Part shown: positions 32,434 through 42,018 of the stretch, in pieces
How the letters are laid out: each line of letters opens with the position of its first letter
How positions within the stretch are numbered: the stretch's first letter is position 1
Source of the DNA: an uncultured Pseudomonas sp.
GTDB taxonomy: Bacteria; Pseudomonadota; Gammaproteobacteria; Pseudomonadales; Pseudomonadaceae
NCBI RefSeq assembly: GCF_946885955.1
Contig: NZ_CAMPHI010000001.1
Coordinates: forward strand, 204,973-268,972
Reading direction: 5' to 3'
DNA length: 64,000 bases
Translations under genes and position numbers: made by a program
The notes under the pieces: generated by a model
Databases searched by the model: none
What the model was told of the DNA's origin: nothing
Seen by the model: the letters and a program-made list of their open reading frames with translations, nothing else

Positions 32434-32461
32434 TTGACACGCCCGTACCACAAAATATAAA
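32434..32461 (+). promoter_or_regulatory. Sigma-70 promoter of the HxlR/fatty-acyl cluster
   Basis: Perfect -35 TTGACA (32434-32439), 16-base spacer, and -10 TATAAA (32456-32461). It lies about 55 bases before the HxlR start and is the strongest promoter sequence I saw in the window. It sits in a distinctly A+T-rich patch. Confidence 0.7.
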
Positions 32462-32483
32462 TTCAATTACTGAAGCTATATTT
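32453..32483. promoter_or_regulatory. Inverted repeat over the -10 region, probable HxlR operator
   Basis: Arms AAATATA (32453-32459) and TATATTT (32477-32483) separated by 17 bases, overlapping the -10 element and the expected transcription start. Position suggests autorepression by the HxlR-family protein encoded just downstream; this is inference. Confidence 0.5.
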
Positions 32484-32514
32484 CGCAAGCTAGCCCGAGG
32501 CGCACAGTCGAATC

Positions 32515-33039
32515 ATGAGCAAAACGTCTTTTGAAACGATGAACTGCCCGATAGCGCAGACCCTCAACCTGGTTGGCGAGTGGTGGTCGATGCTGATCCT
32601 GCGCAATGCCTTCTGCGGTATGACGCGCTTTCAGGACTTCCAGCAACACCTGGGGATCGCCAGCGGCACCCTGACTGCGCGCCTGCAGCGCCTGACCGAA
32701 TATGGAATTTTCCAACGCATACGCAGTGAAACCGACGGTCGCTCCTACGAATACCGCCTGACGGAAAAAGGCCTGGAGCTATGGCCCATGTTGCTCGCGC
32801 TGAGCGAATGGGGCGAAAAGTGGGTGGCGAACCCCGATGGCCGACGCATCCGCTTCGTCGAACGCGCCACCGGCCTGGATATCGCCGGGGTCAGGGCGAT
32901 ATCGGCGGACGGCAAGACCGTGCTCGGGTTGGCCGACCTGGATGTGCTACCCGGCGCGGGTGGCGATGGCAAAACCGCAGCCTTGTTCAACGGCCGGCCT
33001 GTCCTGCCGATGGCCGACACAGGAGTGTCGTGCCCCTAA
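32515..33039 (+). CDS. HxlR-family winged-helix transcriptional regulator
   Basis: 174-residue regulator. The HxlR domain (about 8-105) shows NCPIAQTLNLVGEWWSMLIL, with the conserved Cys near the N-terminus, TRFQDFQQHLGIASGTLTAR (recognition region) and the wing YEYRLTEKGLEL. The C-terminal ~65 residues go beyond the minimal domain (GKTVLGLADLDVLPGAGGDG) and could bind a ligand. It is the first gene of a same-strand series with the diiron oxygenase, crotonase, thioesterase, acyl-CoA synthetase and FAD genes, so it most likely controls them. Confidence 0.9.
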   Translation: MSKTSFETMNCPIAQTLNLVGEWWSMLILRNAFCGMTRFQDFQQHLGIASGTLTARLQRLTEYGIFQRIRSETDGRSYEYRLTEKGLELWPMLLALSEWGEKWVANPDGRRIRFVERATGLDIAGVRAISADGKTVLGLADLDVLPGAGGDGKTAALFNGRPVLPMADTGVSCP

Positions 33040-33137
33040 CCAGGGACCCCCTGAACCCTCGACCGCGACCGGGAGGCGCGCATCCACGCAGAGCAATCCC
33101 CAACAACCGATTAGCGATAGTTCGACAAGGAGAAAAC

Positions 33138-34049
33138 ATGGAAGCCGCAGTTGAAACACAGAGCAATCCCATCCCGCTGACCAGCAAGCGCAGCGGAGTC
33201 GTCAACACCCTGATCGATGCCTCTCACCGCAAGGTGATGAAGTTGAACGAGATCGTCGACTGGGCCCAGGGTGTCGATAAATCCAGACTACCGAAACTCG
33301 AAGAAACCGCATGGTTGTATGGCACCGAATACTGGGACGCCATGACCGCCGAGCAGCGCCTTGAAGTACTCTGGCTGGAAACCGCACGCGATGTGTCCTA
33401 CTTCATCTGGCTCGAACAGGCCCTGCCGGAACTCTATGTAGGCTATGTGAACAAGTACAACGCGGTACTGACCGACGATGTGCGCGAATACCTGATGATT
33501 TTCTCGCGCGAGGAAATCGTCCATACCCTGATGTTCCGCCGCTATTTGAAGACCGCGAACCTGGAACTCTGGAGCCACCCGGCGACCATTCCGCAGTTTT
33601 CCAACTTCGAGCAGCAACTACCGAACCGCCATCCGGTATACGGGATTATCTGGAACCTGCTGATCGAGTGGTTTGCCGAACTCAATTCCATTTATCAGAC
33701 CCAGCACGCCTCGATCGATACACTGACGCAGAAGATGTTCAAGGAACATCACATGGAAGAAGTGCGGCATATCGCATTCGCCAAGCACATCGCGGAAAAC
33801 TTCTTCGAAACCGCACCGCCTGAAGAAGTAAAAGAAATGTGCGGCTTCTTCCAAAAGGGCTACAAGTTCCTCGTCGACGAATACACCTACATGCCGGAAA
33901 TCGCGCGTTTCACCTCGTTCGATTTTCCGATCAAGCAGGACGACCATCAAGCCATCGAAGCGATTCGCAACTCGCCGCATAACAAGGCGCTAAACGAATT
34001 GCGTTTTAAAGATGTCAATGACTGGTGCAAGAAGTACGGCATCATCTGA
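33138..34049 (+). CDS. AurF-type diiron oxygenase
   Basis: 303-residue helical protein of the AurF (p-aminobenzoate N-oxygenase) family, non-heme diiron enzymes that activate O2. The residues matching the seven iron ligands of AurF can be placed: Glu93, Glu126 and His129 (REEIVHT), Glu167, His194, Glu198 and His201 (EHHMEEVRH), with the same spacings as in AurF as I remember them. AAGGAGA precedes the ATG; a longer upstream frame in the HxlR region is spurious. All neighbours act on acyl-CoA or fatty acids, so the substrate may be an acyl chain or acyl amine rather than an arylamine. Active site looks complete. Confidence 0.82.
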   Translation: MEAAVETQSNPIPLTSKRSGVVNTLIDASHRKVMKLNEIVDWAQGVDKSRLPKLEETAWLYGTEYWDAMTAEQRLEVLWLETARDVSYFIWLEQALPELYVGYVNKYNAVLTDDVREYLMIFSREEIVHTLMFRRYLKTANLELWSHPATIPQFSNFEQQLPNRHPVYGIIWNLLIEWFAELNSIYQTQHASIDTLTQKMFKEHHMEEVRHIAFAKHIAENFFETAPPEEVKEMCGFFQKGYKFLVDEYTYMPEIARFTSFDFPIKQDDHQAIEAIRNSPHNKALNELRFKDVNDWCKKYGII

Positions 34050-34069
34050 ACCGCTCCGTAGCGACCATC

Positions 34070-34101
34070 AGCCGGCAAGGTGAATGTTCACCTTGCCGGC
34101 T
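34070..34101 (+). other. Strong intercistronic hairpin between diiron oxygenase and crotonase genes
   Basis: Perfect 15-bp inverted repeat (arms AGCCGGCAAGGTGAA and TTCACCTTGCCGGCT) around two bases, starting 20 bases after the stop of the upstream gene. No T-run follows, so it is more likely an mRNA-processing, stability or partial-termination element than a full terminator. Confidence 0.7.
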
Positions 34102-34155
34102 CGCGACGGAATCGGGCAGTTCGATTCACGACTCAGCAAACATGGAGAGTGCACC

Positions 34156-34938
34156 ATGGTGAAAACCCAACAGCATGAAAATGGAATACTCGAGTTGTCC
34201 ATCTCGACCCCTCCGGTAAACCTGATGGACATCGAAACACTGGTGGCCCTGAAAGACTTCATCGACAACGCCAAGCGCAACCAGACCCGCGGCATCGTGA
34301 TTTCCGGACAACCGGGCTTCTTCTCCTCCGGCATCGACATTTTCAACCTGACCCGTGGCGATGAGGAACTGGTCAAGAATTACTGGCACGCGGTGTTCCA
34401 GCTCGCCACCAGCATGGCGCAAACCCCGGTGCCGATCGTTGCCGCGATAACCGGCCACTGCATCGCATCCGGCACGCTGATCGCGGCCTTCTCCGATTAC
34501 CGCATCATCGGTAACGGCAACTGGAATATCGGGCTCAACGAAGTACAGGCCGGCATCACCCTGCCGGAATGCTTCCAGATGGCCATACGCCGGATAGTCG
34601 GGCCTCACCGTGCCGCCACCATGCTGATGTTCGGTGACCTGTTCAGCCCGCAACAGGCACTGGAAATCGGCTTCGTCGATGAAGTGGTGGCAATGGAAAG
34701 CGTCCGGCCAAGAGCGCTCGAACGCCTGAACAGCCTGCTGCGCCTGCCCGCCGATTGCCTGCAGTCGATACGCCGGATGAACCGCAGCGACCTGCAGCAG
34801 CAGTTCGCCGAACCCGCCAAGCTGCCCGTCACGCCATTTATCAATCAGTTCCTGTCCACCGAGGTGCAGAACAACCTGCGCAGGATCGCCCTGGAGCTGC
34901 AACAACGCATGAAGGCCAGACACGCGGAAACATGCTGA
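34156..34938 (+). CDS. Enoyl-CoA hydratase/isomerase (crotonase) family protein
   Basis: 260-residue crotonase-fold protein acting on an acyl-CoA. Oxyanion-hole segments are GFFSSGIDIF (about 56-65) and ITGHCIASGTLIAAF (about 97-111). The first catalytic Glu of hydratases matches Glu in GLNEVQAGI, but the second aligns with Thr in GPHRAATMLMFG. That loss favours an isomerase, hydrolase or other crotonase reaction over simple hydration. The start at 34156 has GGAG 8 bases upstream; the frame extends farther upstream but through the hairpin. Fourth reading frame in the HxlR cluster order, after the diiron oxygenase. Confidence 0.85.
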   Translation: MVKTQQHENGILELSISTPPVNLMDIETLVALKDFIDNAKRNQTRGIVISGQPGFFSSGIDIFNLTRGDEELVKNYWHAVFQLATSMAQTPVPIVAAITGHCIASGTLIAAFSDYRIIGNGNWNIGLNEVQAGITLPECFQMAIRRIVGPHRAATMLMFGDLFSPQQALEIGFVDEVVAMESVRPRALERLNSLLRLPADCLQSIRRMNRSDLQQQFAEPAKLPVTPFINQFLSTEVQNNLRRIALELQQRMKARHAETC

Positions 34939-34987
34939 CCCGGTCGAGGCCAATGCAAGCCACTACTTCAACTCAGAGCATTAGTAA

Positions 34988-35515
34988 ATGAACTTGTATC
35001 TGCGCCTCATCCTGACCTTGATACGGTCGTTGGTTAAACCGGCGATAAAGATCGGTGACACCATAGAACTCAACTTGCGGGTGCTACCGAACGATCTCGA
35101 CTTCAACGGCCATATGAACAACGGGCGTTATCTGACGATTCTCGATCTCGCGCTGATCGAATACATGACCCGTGCCGGCCTGGTCAGGCTGGGTATAAAA
35201 AATGGTTGGAAGCCGGTACTCGGTGCTTCCATCGTTTCTTATCGCAAGGGCCTCAAGCCCTTTGCCACTTATAGTCTGAGATTTTCTCTGGTGTGCTGGG
35301 ACGCGCAATGGAGCTATATGACATTCGAATTCATCTGCAACGGCCGGGTCATGGCTGTTGGCCATAACAAAGGCGCGATTATCGGCAGGAAAGGTATCGT
35401 ACCGAGCGACGAGCTGTATAAATCCCTCGGCTTTCTGCAGAACTCCCCGGCCATACCCGCATCGATCGGGGCGTGGCTCGAAGCCGAGCGGCTGATGAAT
35501 TCGGCAAGTGCATAA
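34988..35515 (+). CDS. Hotdog-fold acyl-CoA thioesterase family protein
   Basis: 175-residue protein of the 4HBT/THEM6-like hotdog type. After a hydrophobic N-terminus (MNLYLRLILTLIRSLVKPAI) it shows the family motif PNDLDFNGHMNNGRYLTILD with the Asp/Asn...His active-site region, and later MTFEFICNGRVMAVGHNKG. Probably releases a free acid from an acyl-CoA, or acts on a related thioester. The N-terminal segment may attach it to the membrane. Ribosome site weak. It lies between the crotonase and acyl-CoA synthetase genes. Confidence 0.82.
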   Translation: MNLYLRLILTLIRSLVKPAIKIGDTIELNLRVLPNDLDFNGHMNNGRYLTILDLALIEYMTRAGLVRLGIKNGWKPVLGASIVSYRKGLKPFATYSLRFSLVCWDAQWSYMTFEFICNGRVMAVGHNKGAIIGRKGIVPSDELYKSLGFLQNSPAIPASIGAWLEAERLMNSASA

Positions 35516-35521
35516 AACAAT

Positions 35522-35543
35522 AAGTCGCCGGCAGTCGCGACTT
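35522..35543 (+). other. Small intercistronic hairpin after the thioesterase gene
   Basis: AAGTCGC and GCGACTT arms with an eight-base loop, directly after the thioesterase stop. An alternative fold pairs GCCGG with CCGGC further on. No T-run. Confidence 0.4.
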
Positions 35544-35584
35544 GACCGGCAACGCCAAAACAATATCAAGGCAGGTGGCAAGGT

Positions 35585-37297
<1,713 letters not shown>

Positions 37298-37309
37298 CCC
37301 CGGCAGCGG

Positions 37310-37340
37310 CGCCAGCGCCCGGCCCAGGCCGGCGCTGGCG
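37310..37340 (+). other. Strong intercistronic hairpin after the acyl-CoA ligase gene
   Basis: Ten-bp arms CGCCAGCGCC and GGCGCTGGCG, continued inside by GGCC/GGCC with one bulge. It starts 13 bases after the ligase stop and is followed by TCTTCAC, so it may be a partial terminator before the FAD gene. Confidence 0.6.
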
Positions 37341-37458
37341 TCTTCACACCCGGCGGCAAGCCGCCACATCATCCGCAACCCCATGCGTAACCACTCCTGC
37401 TCCCTGCGCCAAAGGTGACGGGCAGTCGGTGCTGGACGCATATCGAGGAAAGATTGCC

Positions 37459-38760
37459 ATGCACGACCTGGAACGCAACGCCCCGCGAATCGCAGTGATT
37501 GGCGCAGGGCCCGCGGGATTGACCGCCGCCGATACCCTGCGGCGCCGCGGCTATCAGCACGTCACTGTGTTCGAAAAGCTCGGCCGGGTCGGCGGCAAGG
37601 TGCATTCGTTTCGCAATGGCGCCAACGTGGTCGAGCTGGGCGCGGTGCTGGCGTCGAGCGAGTGCACGCAGGTGTTGCGGCTCGCCGACCGGTGCCAGGT
37701 GGCGTACGCGCCCTACCCGGTCAGCCTGGCGATCCTCGACGAACATGGCCAGCGCCAGAGCATCGAATCGTTCCTGCGCAGCCGCTATCAGCCTGACGAG
37801 ATTCAACGCGCGATCGGCAACTACATCGAGGTGCTGCAGCGCTTTCCCGAGCTGCACGACAATGGCTTCAGCTCGCTGTCGAGCGACCTGACGCTGCCAT
37901 TCCAGCAGTTCGCCGCCAAGTACGACTTCGTTGCGGTGGCGGAACTGGCGCGCAGCCTGCTGATCGGCTTCGGCTACAGCTATTACGAGACGACCCCCGC
38001 CGTATATTTCATGAAGCTGATCGGCTGGCTGTTGAAACCCGGCGGCCCCAATGGCCTGCAGCCCGGCGATTTCTATATGTTTCCGGGTGGCTACCAATCG
38101 ATCTGGGAAGCGGTGGCGCAGGATCTGGATGTGCGCCTGGATGCCGACGTCACCTCGATCCGCCGCGCCGCGTCCGCCGACAGCCCGGTGCAGGTTACCG
38201 TCAACGGCGTGTCGCATGAGTTCGATGCGGTGATCGTCTCCGCCCCCCTGAACCGGGTCGGCGAGTTTCTCGACCTCAGCGCGAACGAGGCGCAGTTGTT
38301 CGCCCAGGTGTGCAGCGACCGTTACTTCGTCAACCTGTTCAACGCCAGCGGCCTGGGCACCGGCGAGTTCCTGTTCTTCCACGACCACGCTCACCCGGCC
38401 AAGCTCAATCACGTCAACGCCTGGGCCAACCGCGATCCGTCGGTTCCCCTGTATATCAGCTGGCAACTCACCGACCGGGCGCTGACGCTCGATCAGGTCA
38501 CGGCGACCCTGGCCGAGGATGTCGCGGCCCAGGGCGGCGAATTCCAAGAACTCAAGCTACGCCAGGAATGGGACTATTTCCCGCGAGTGAGCAGCGCCGC
38601 GCTGCAGAACGGATTTTTCCAGCAGGTCGAGGCGCTGCAGGGCATCGCCAAGGTGTTCTACGTGGGCAGCTCGCTGAGCTTCGAAACCGTGGAGCACAGC
38701 GCGCGCTACGCCGAGGCGCTGGTGACCCGCTACTTTGCGCCGCTCGGCAGCGACGACTAG
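37459..38760 (+). CDS. FAD-dependent protein resembling polyunsaturated fatty acid isomerase
   Basis: 433-residue flavoprotein of the amine-oxidase fold. FAD-binding GAGPAG (15-20) and EKLGRVGGKVHSF are at the N-terminus. Several segments recall the linoleate isomerase of Propionibacterium acnes as I remember it: LTLPFQQFAAKY, GFGYSYYETTPAVYFMKLI, YFPRVSS, and the C-terminal SARYAEALVTRYFA. Such enzymes move double bonds in polyunsaturated fatty acids to conjugated positions. GAGGAAAG precedes the ATG at 37459; the much longer open frame upstream is antisense-like noise within the ligase gene. Last gene of the cluster, separated from the ligase by a hairpin. Confidence 0.8.
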   Translation: MHDLERNAPRIAVIGAGPAGLTAADTLRRRGYQHVTVFEKLGRVGGKVHSFRNGANVVELGAVLASSECTQVLRLADRCQVAYAPYPVSLAILDEHGQRQSIESFLRSRYQPDEIQRAIGNYIEVLQRFPELHDNGFSSLSSDLTLPFQQFAAKYDFVAVAELARSLLIGFGYSYYETTPAVYFMKLIGWLLKPGGPNGLQPGDFYMFPGGYQSIWEAVAQDLDVRLDADVTSIRRAASADSPVQVTVNGVSHEFDAVIVSAPLNRVGEFLDLSANEAQLFAQVCSDRYFVNLFNASGLGTGEFLFFHDHAHPAKLNHVNAWANRDPSVPLYISWQLTDRALTLDQVTATLAEDVAAQGGEFQELKLRQEWDYFPRVSSAALQNGFFQQVEALQGIAKVFYVGSSLSFETVEHSARYAEALVTRYFAPLGSDD

Positions 38761-38834
38761 GTAGGGTGCGCCGCGCGCACCAACACCAACACTGTTGTAG
38801 CCACAAACGCCTGGTGCGCACGGCGCCCCCTAGG
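38761..38834. repeat. TAGGGTGCGCCGCGCGCACC-type palindrome
   Basis: GTAGGGTGCGCCGCGCGCAC on the left and GGTGCGCACGGCGCCCCCTA on the right form an imperfect inverted repeat. It lies directly after the fatty-acyl cluster and may end its transcript. Confidence 0.7.
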
Positions 38835-38883
38835 GCGTCGGGGCCCGCACCGAGGCCAGCCTTCCGGGTTTTTCAACGGCCGG

Positions 38884-39270
38884 CTAACGGCGGTTCAAAC
38901 CATGCAAGGCCCAGAAACACAGGCCGGCCGAGACGATTTCCAGCAGCAATGCATAGAGGTTGAAGGTCTGCTGGTCGCCGCCATCCAGCCATAGCCCGCC
39001 GATACGTGCCAGGGCCAGGGCGCTGTAGAGCAGCGCCAACAGGCTCAGGGTCGGCCGCAGCAGGTCGAGCCGGGCGAACGACAAGCCGATAAACGCCGCC
39101 AGACCCAGTTGCAGGCCACCGTAGTAGGCACGTATATCGGTGGCCGCCGCCGGGGCCATCAGCAGCATGCCGCTGAGGTTGGCCATTTCGTGCGGGCGCA
39201 TGAAATACGCCAGGCCCAAGCCGGCCGTCGCCAGCAGCTGGATCGATAGAACGACACGGGCGAACAACAT
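38884..39270 (-). CDS. DUF4345-family small membrane protein
   Basis: 128-residue protein with four predicted helices, starting MLFARVVLSIQLLATAGLGL and with RAYYGGLQLGLAAFIGLSFA, the family signature region. Function unknown. GGAAGGAAG lies just upstream of the ATG at 39270; the longer open frame to 39540 overlaps the next gene and is rejected. Divergent from the DUF411 gene. Confidence 0.8.
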   Translation of the reverse strand: MLFARVVLSIQLLATAGLGLAYFMRPHEMANLSGMLLMAPAAATDIRAYYGGLQLGLAAFIGLSFARLDLLRPTLSLLALLYSALALARIGGLWLDGGDQQTFNLYALLLEIVSAGLCFWALHGLNRR

Positions 39271-39400
39271 CGGCAGCTTCCTTCCCTGAGTATCCGGGGT
39301 GCAGCATAAGCCGTGCCCGCCCGGCCGGGAAGCGCCCGCCGGCTTCAGCGTCCGCGAAACTCGCGCTATGCTCCCACTCCTACCGACGGAGAACCCCCGT

Positions 39401-39835
39401 ATGCGCTGGTCACTTTTGCTGTTCTGCGCGTTCGCCGGCCTTTCGCAGGCGGCCGAGACGCTTGCCATCGATGTGCATCGCGACCCCAACTGCGGCTGCT
39501 GCAAGGCCTGGATCGCCCACCTGCAGGACAACGGTTTCACCGTCCATGATCACCTCGAGCGCGACATGAGCGCGCTCAAGCAACGCCTCGGCGTACCGCC
39601 GCGCCTGGCCTCCTGCCATACCGCGGTGATCGATGGCCAGTTCGTCGAAGGCCATGTGCCCGCCGCCGACATCCTCAAACTGCGTCAACGCCCCGACCTG
39701 CTCGGCGCCGCCGTACCCGGTATGCCCACGGGTTCGCCGGGCATGGAATACGGCGATAGACACGATGCCTATCAGGTCATAGGCGTGGATAAGCAAGGCG
39801 AAGATCAGCTGATCAGTGAACACCCAGGCAACTGA
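39401..39835 (+). CDS. DUF411 (CopG-like) periplasmic metal-binding protein
   Basis: 144-residue secreted protein. Signal peptide MRWSLLLFCAFAGLSQA; the mature part has the family CGCC motif (RDPNCGCCKAWIAHL), a second Cys-containing element ASCHTAVIDG, EGHVPAADI and PGMPTGSPGME. DUF411 proteins are linked to copper handling. GGAG lies 9 bases upstream. No copper regulator or pump is adjacent. Confidence 0.87.
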   Translation: MRWSLLLFCAFAGLSQAAETLAIDVHRDPNCGCCKAWIAHLQDNGFTVHDHLERDMSALKQRLGVPPRLASCHTAVIDGQFVEGHVPAADILKLRQRPDLLGAAVPGMPTGSPGMEYGDRHDAYQVIGVDKQGEDQLISEHPGN

Positions 39836-39878
39836 GTGCGCATTCTTCAATGCGAGTGAAAACGAGGGACGGCAGCCA

Positions 39879-40742
39879 ATGCGCTGGAAACGGGCAAGAC
39901 GTAGCGACAACGTAGTGGATGCGCGCGGCAGCGGTCGCGGCCTGCCTATTGGCGGCAAGGGCCTGAGCCTCGGTGGCGTCGCCGTGGTGGTCGTCGTCGG
40001 TCTGTTGCTGGGCCAGGACCCGTTGCAGATACTCGGCCAGCTGGCCGGCCAAGCGACCCAGAGCCCTTCGACCAGCCAGCCCCGGGGGGCGGGGTCCGAC
40101 GAGCAGTCGGAATTCGTCCGCGCCATCCTCGGCGACACCGAAGACACCTGGCGCGAAATTTTTCAGGGCGCGCAGCGGCAATACCAGGACCCGACCCTGG
40201 TGCTGTTTAGCGGCGGCGTGGATTCCGCCTGCGGCTTCGCCAGTGCGGCGGTCGGTCCCTTCTACTGCCCGGGCGACCGGCGGGTGTATATCGACCTGGG
40301 ATTTTTCCGCGAGCTGGATCAGCGCTTCGGTGCCGCTGGCGATTTTGCCCAGGCCTATGTGATCGCCCATGAGGTCGGTCACCATGTGCAAACTCTGCTC
40401 GGGGTTTCGGCCAAGGTCAACGCGGCACGCCAGCGCGGCGAAAAGCTGGAAGGCGATAACGGTTTGCTGGTACGCCAGGAATTGCAAGCCGACTGTCTGG
40501 CAGGTGTCTGGGCGCAGCACGCCGAGCGCCGCCTCGATTGGCTGGAGCCGGGCGACCTGGAAGAAGCGCTGAACGCCGCCAACGCGATCGGCGACGACCG
40601 TTTGCAGCAGCGCAGCCGCGGCCAGGTGGTGCCGGACTCTTTCACCCACGGCACCTCCGCGCAGCGGGTGCGCTGGTTCAAGCGCGGATTCGAAAAGGGC
40701 GACCCGGGGCAGTGCGACACCTTCCAGAGCACCCGCCTGTAA
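39879..40742 (+). CDS. Neutral zinc metallopeptidase, YpfJ family
   Basis: 287-residue membrane-anchored protein. A short basic N-terminus (RWKRARRSDNVVDARG) and one helix (about 33-45) precede a periplasmic domain. The zinc motif is HEVGHH (His164, Glu165, His168), with FSGGVDSACGFASAAVGPFY and the downstream ELQADCLAGVWA carrying the likely third ligand. Physiological substrates are unknown. Start chosen at 39879 for the ypfJ-type opening MRWKR. A perfect hairpin follows. Confidence 0.9.
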   Translation: MRWKRARRSDNVVDARGSGRGLPIGGKGLSLGGVAVVVVVGLLLGQDPLQILGQLAGQATQSPSTSQPRGAGSDEQSEFVRAILGDTEDTWREIFQGAQRQYQDPTLVLFSGGVDSACGFASAAVGPFYCPGDRRVYIDLGFFRELDQRFGAAGDFAQAYVIAHEVGHHVQTLLGVSAKVNAARQRGEKLEGDNGLLVRQELQADCLAGVWAQHAERRLDWLEPGDLEEALNAANAIGDDRLQQRSRGQVVPDSFTHGTSAQRVRWFKRGFEKGDPGQCDTFQSTRL

Positions 40743-40763
40743 CGGCGGCCGTAGCGGGATGCA

Positions 40764-40789
40764 AATGGCCCGGACGAGTCCGGGCCATT
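40764..40789. terminator. Bidirectional terminator-like hairpin
   Basis: Perfect 12-bp inverted repeat with arms AATGGCCCGGAC and GTCCGGGCCATT around GA, between the convergent peptidase and RIO kinase genes. Pyrimidine-rich sequence TTGCTTGTT follows on the plus strand. Confidence 0.75.
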
Positions 40790-40806
40790 GCTTGTTACCT
40801 GAGTCG

Positions 40807-41694
40807 CTATTGCGCCCAGGGCGGCGGCGGTTCTTCGCCTTTGGGTTCGTCTTCGGCGTTGAGCAATGCCTGACGGCGCGCCTCGTCGGCCAGCGCGGCC
40901 TTGATTTCGCGCATCACCGCGTCGATATCGGCGCTTTCTTCCGGGTCGTCGAACTCGCCGGTCAGCGCAGTGTCCGGGGTCAGCTTGCCTTCCTCGTACA
41001 GCGCCCACATTTCCTTGGCGTATTTGGTGAATTTCAACTCGGGGGCGAACTGACCGAAGTACGCGGACATATTGCCGACATCGCGTTCGAGCATCTTGAA
41101 CGCATGGTTGTTGCCGGCGGCATCCACCGCCTGGGGCAGGTCAATCACCACCGGGCCCTCCGGGCCGAGCAGCACGTTGAACTCGGACAAGTCGCCATGC
41201 ACCAGGCCGGCGCAGAGCATCTTCACCACTTCCTGGATCATGAACGCGTGGAATTCGCGGGCATCGTCCGGGTGCAGGTCGACGTCGTTGAGGCGCGGTG
41301 CGACATCGCCTTCACCATCGTCGACCAGCTCCATCAGCAACACGCCTTCTAGGAAGTCGTAAGGTTTAGGCACCCGCACGCCGGCATTGGCCAGGCGGAA
41401 CAGCGCCGCCACCTCGGCATTCTGCCAGGCGTCTTCCTGCCCCTTGCGCCCGTACTTCGAGCCCTTGGCCATGGCTCGCGCGTCGCGGCTGTTGCGTACT
41501 TTGCGGCCCTCCTGGTACTCGGCGGCCTGGCGAAAACTGCGTTTGTTGGCTTCCTTATAGACCTTGGCGCAACGCAGCTCATCGCCACAGCGCACCACAT
41601 AAACGGCAGCCTCTTTTCCACTCATCAGCGGGCGGACCACCTCGTCGACCAGACCAGCCTCGACCAGGGGTTCAATGCGTTTTGGTGTCTTCAT
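40807..41694 (-). CDS. RIO-family serine/threonine kinase
   Basis: 295-residue bacterial RIO1-like protein kinase. Nucleotide-binding region LMSGKEAAVYVVRCG, with Lys in CAKVYKEANKRSF; catalytic loop HGDLSEFNVLL; metal-binding Asp in VVIDLPQAVD. Same type as the chromosomal RIO kinases of other pseudomonads. The C-terminal ~40 residues are acidic and Pro-rich (EPPPPWAQ end). Cellular target unknown. Transcribed convergently with the YpfJ-like gene. Confidence 0.92.
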   Translation of the reverse strand: MKTPKRIEPLVEAGLVDEVVRPLMSGKEAAVYVVRCGDELRCAKVYKEANKRSFRQAAEYQEGRKVRNSRDARAMAKGSKYGRKGQEDAWQNAEVAALFRLANAGVRVPKPYDFLEGVLLMELVDDGEGDVAPRLNDVDLHPDDAREFHAFMIQEVVKMLCAGLVHGDLSEFNVLLGPEGPVVIDLPQAVDAAGNNHAFKMLERDVGNMSAYFGQFAPELKFTKYAKEMWALYEEGKLTPDTALTGEFDDPEESADIDAVMREIKAALADEARRQALLNAEDEPKGEEPPPPWAQ

Positions 41695-42018
41695 CAGCGT
41701 TAATCAGGGGTCCTGTGTTGCCCAACTCGCGTATCCCGCCCGTTATACGGCAATCTTTCCGCAGCGCACACCCTCTGAGCCACCGGGATCGTGCAAGTCG
41801 GCGAAAATACCGACCCGATATCCGGTTATTGCGACGCAACCAGCGAGTCGTTCGTCATCCATACCCTAGCGCGCAATGCCGTATCGCGGCGGCCGGCATG
41901 CAACCAAATCGCACCCGCCGCTGTCTGTGTAAGCGGCCGCCGACTCGGTGGCGGTTCGAGTGTTCAGATTGTTTTTAATCTTTATCCAAACGAGGCCAGG
42001 GTCTCGCAGGAGCTGCAG
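41695..42018. other. Intergenic region upstream of the RIO kinase and DUF2218 genes
   Basis: 324 bases between divergent genes, so promoters for both are expected. An A+T-rich patch near 41966-41990 is the most promoter-like part. No operator, repeat or small gene was recognised. Confidence 0.45.

Larger units (their letters stand above)
32076..32514. other. Intergenic region between autotransporter and HxlR gene
   Basis: 439 bases. A 7-bp G+C-rich hairpin (CGCGGCA/TGCCGCG, 32082-32104) follows the autotransporter stop and may end transcription. The right end holds the HxlR promoter and inverted repeat described separately. The middle, about 32110-32400, shows no gene or repeat I can support. 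Confidence 0.5.

Noticed and set aside
32781..33137. Upstream extension of the diiron oxygenase frame
   Set aside because: Overlaps the HxlR gene out of frame; the family-like protein begins at 33138 after AAGGAGA.
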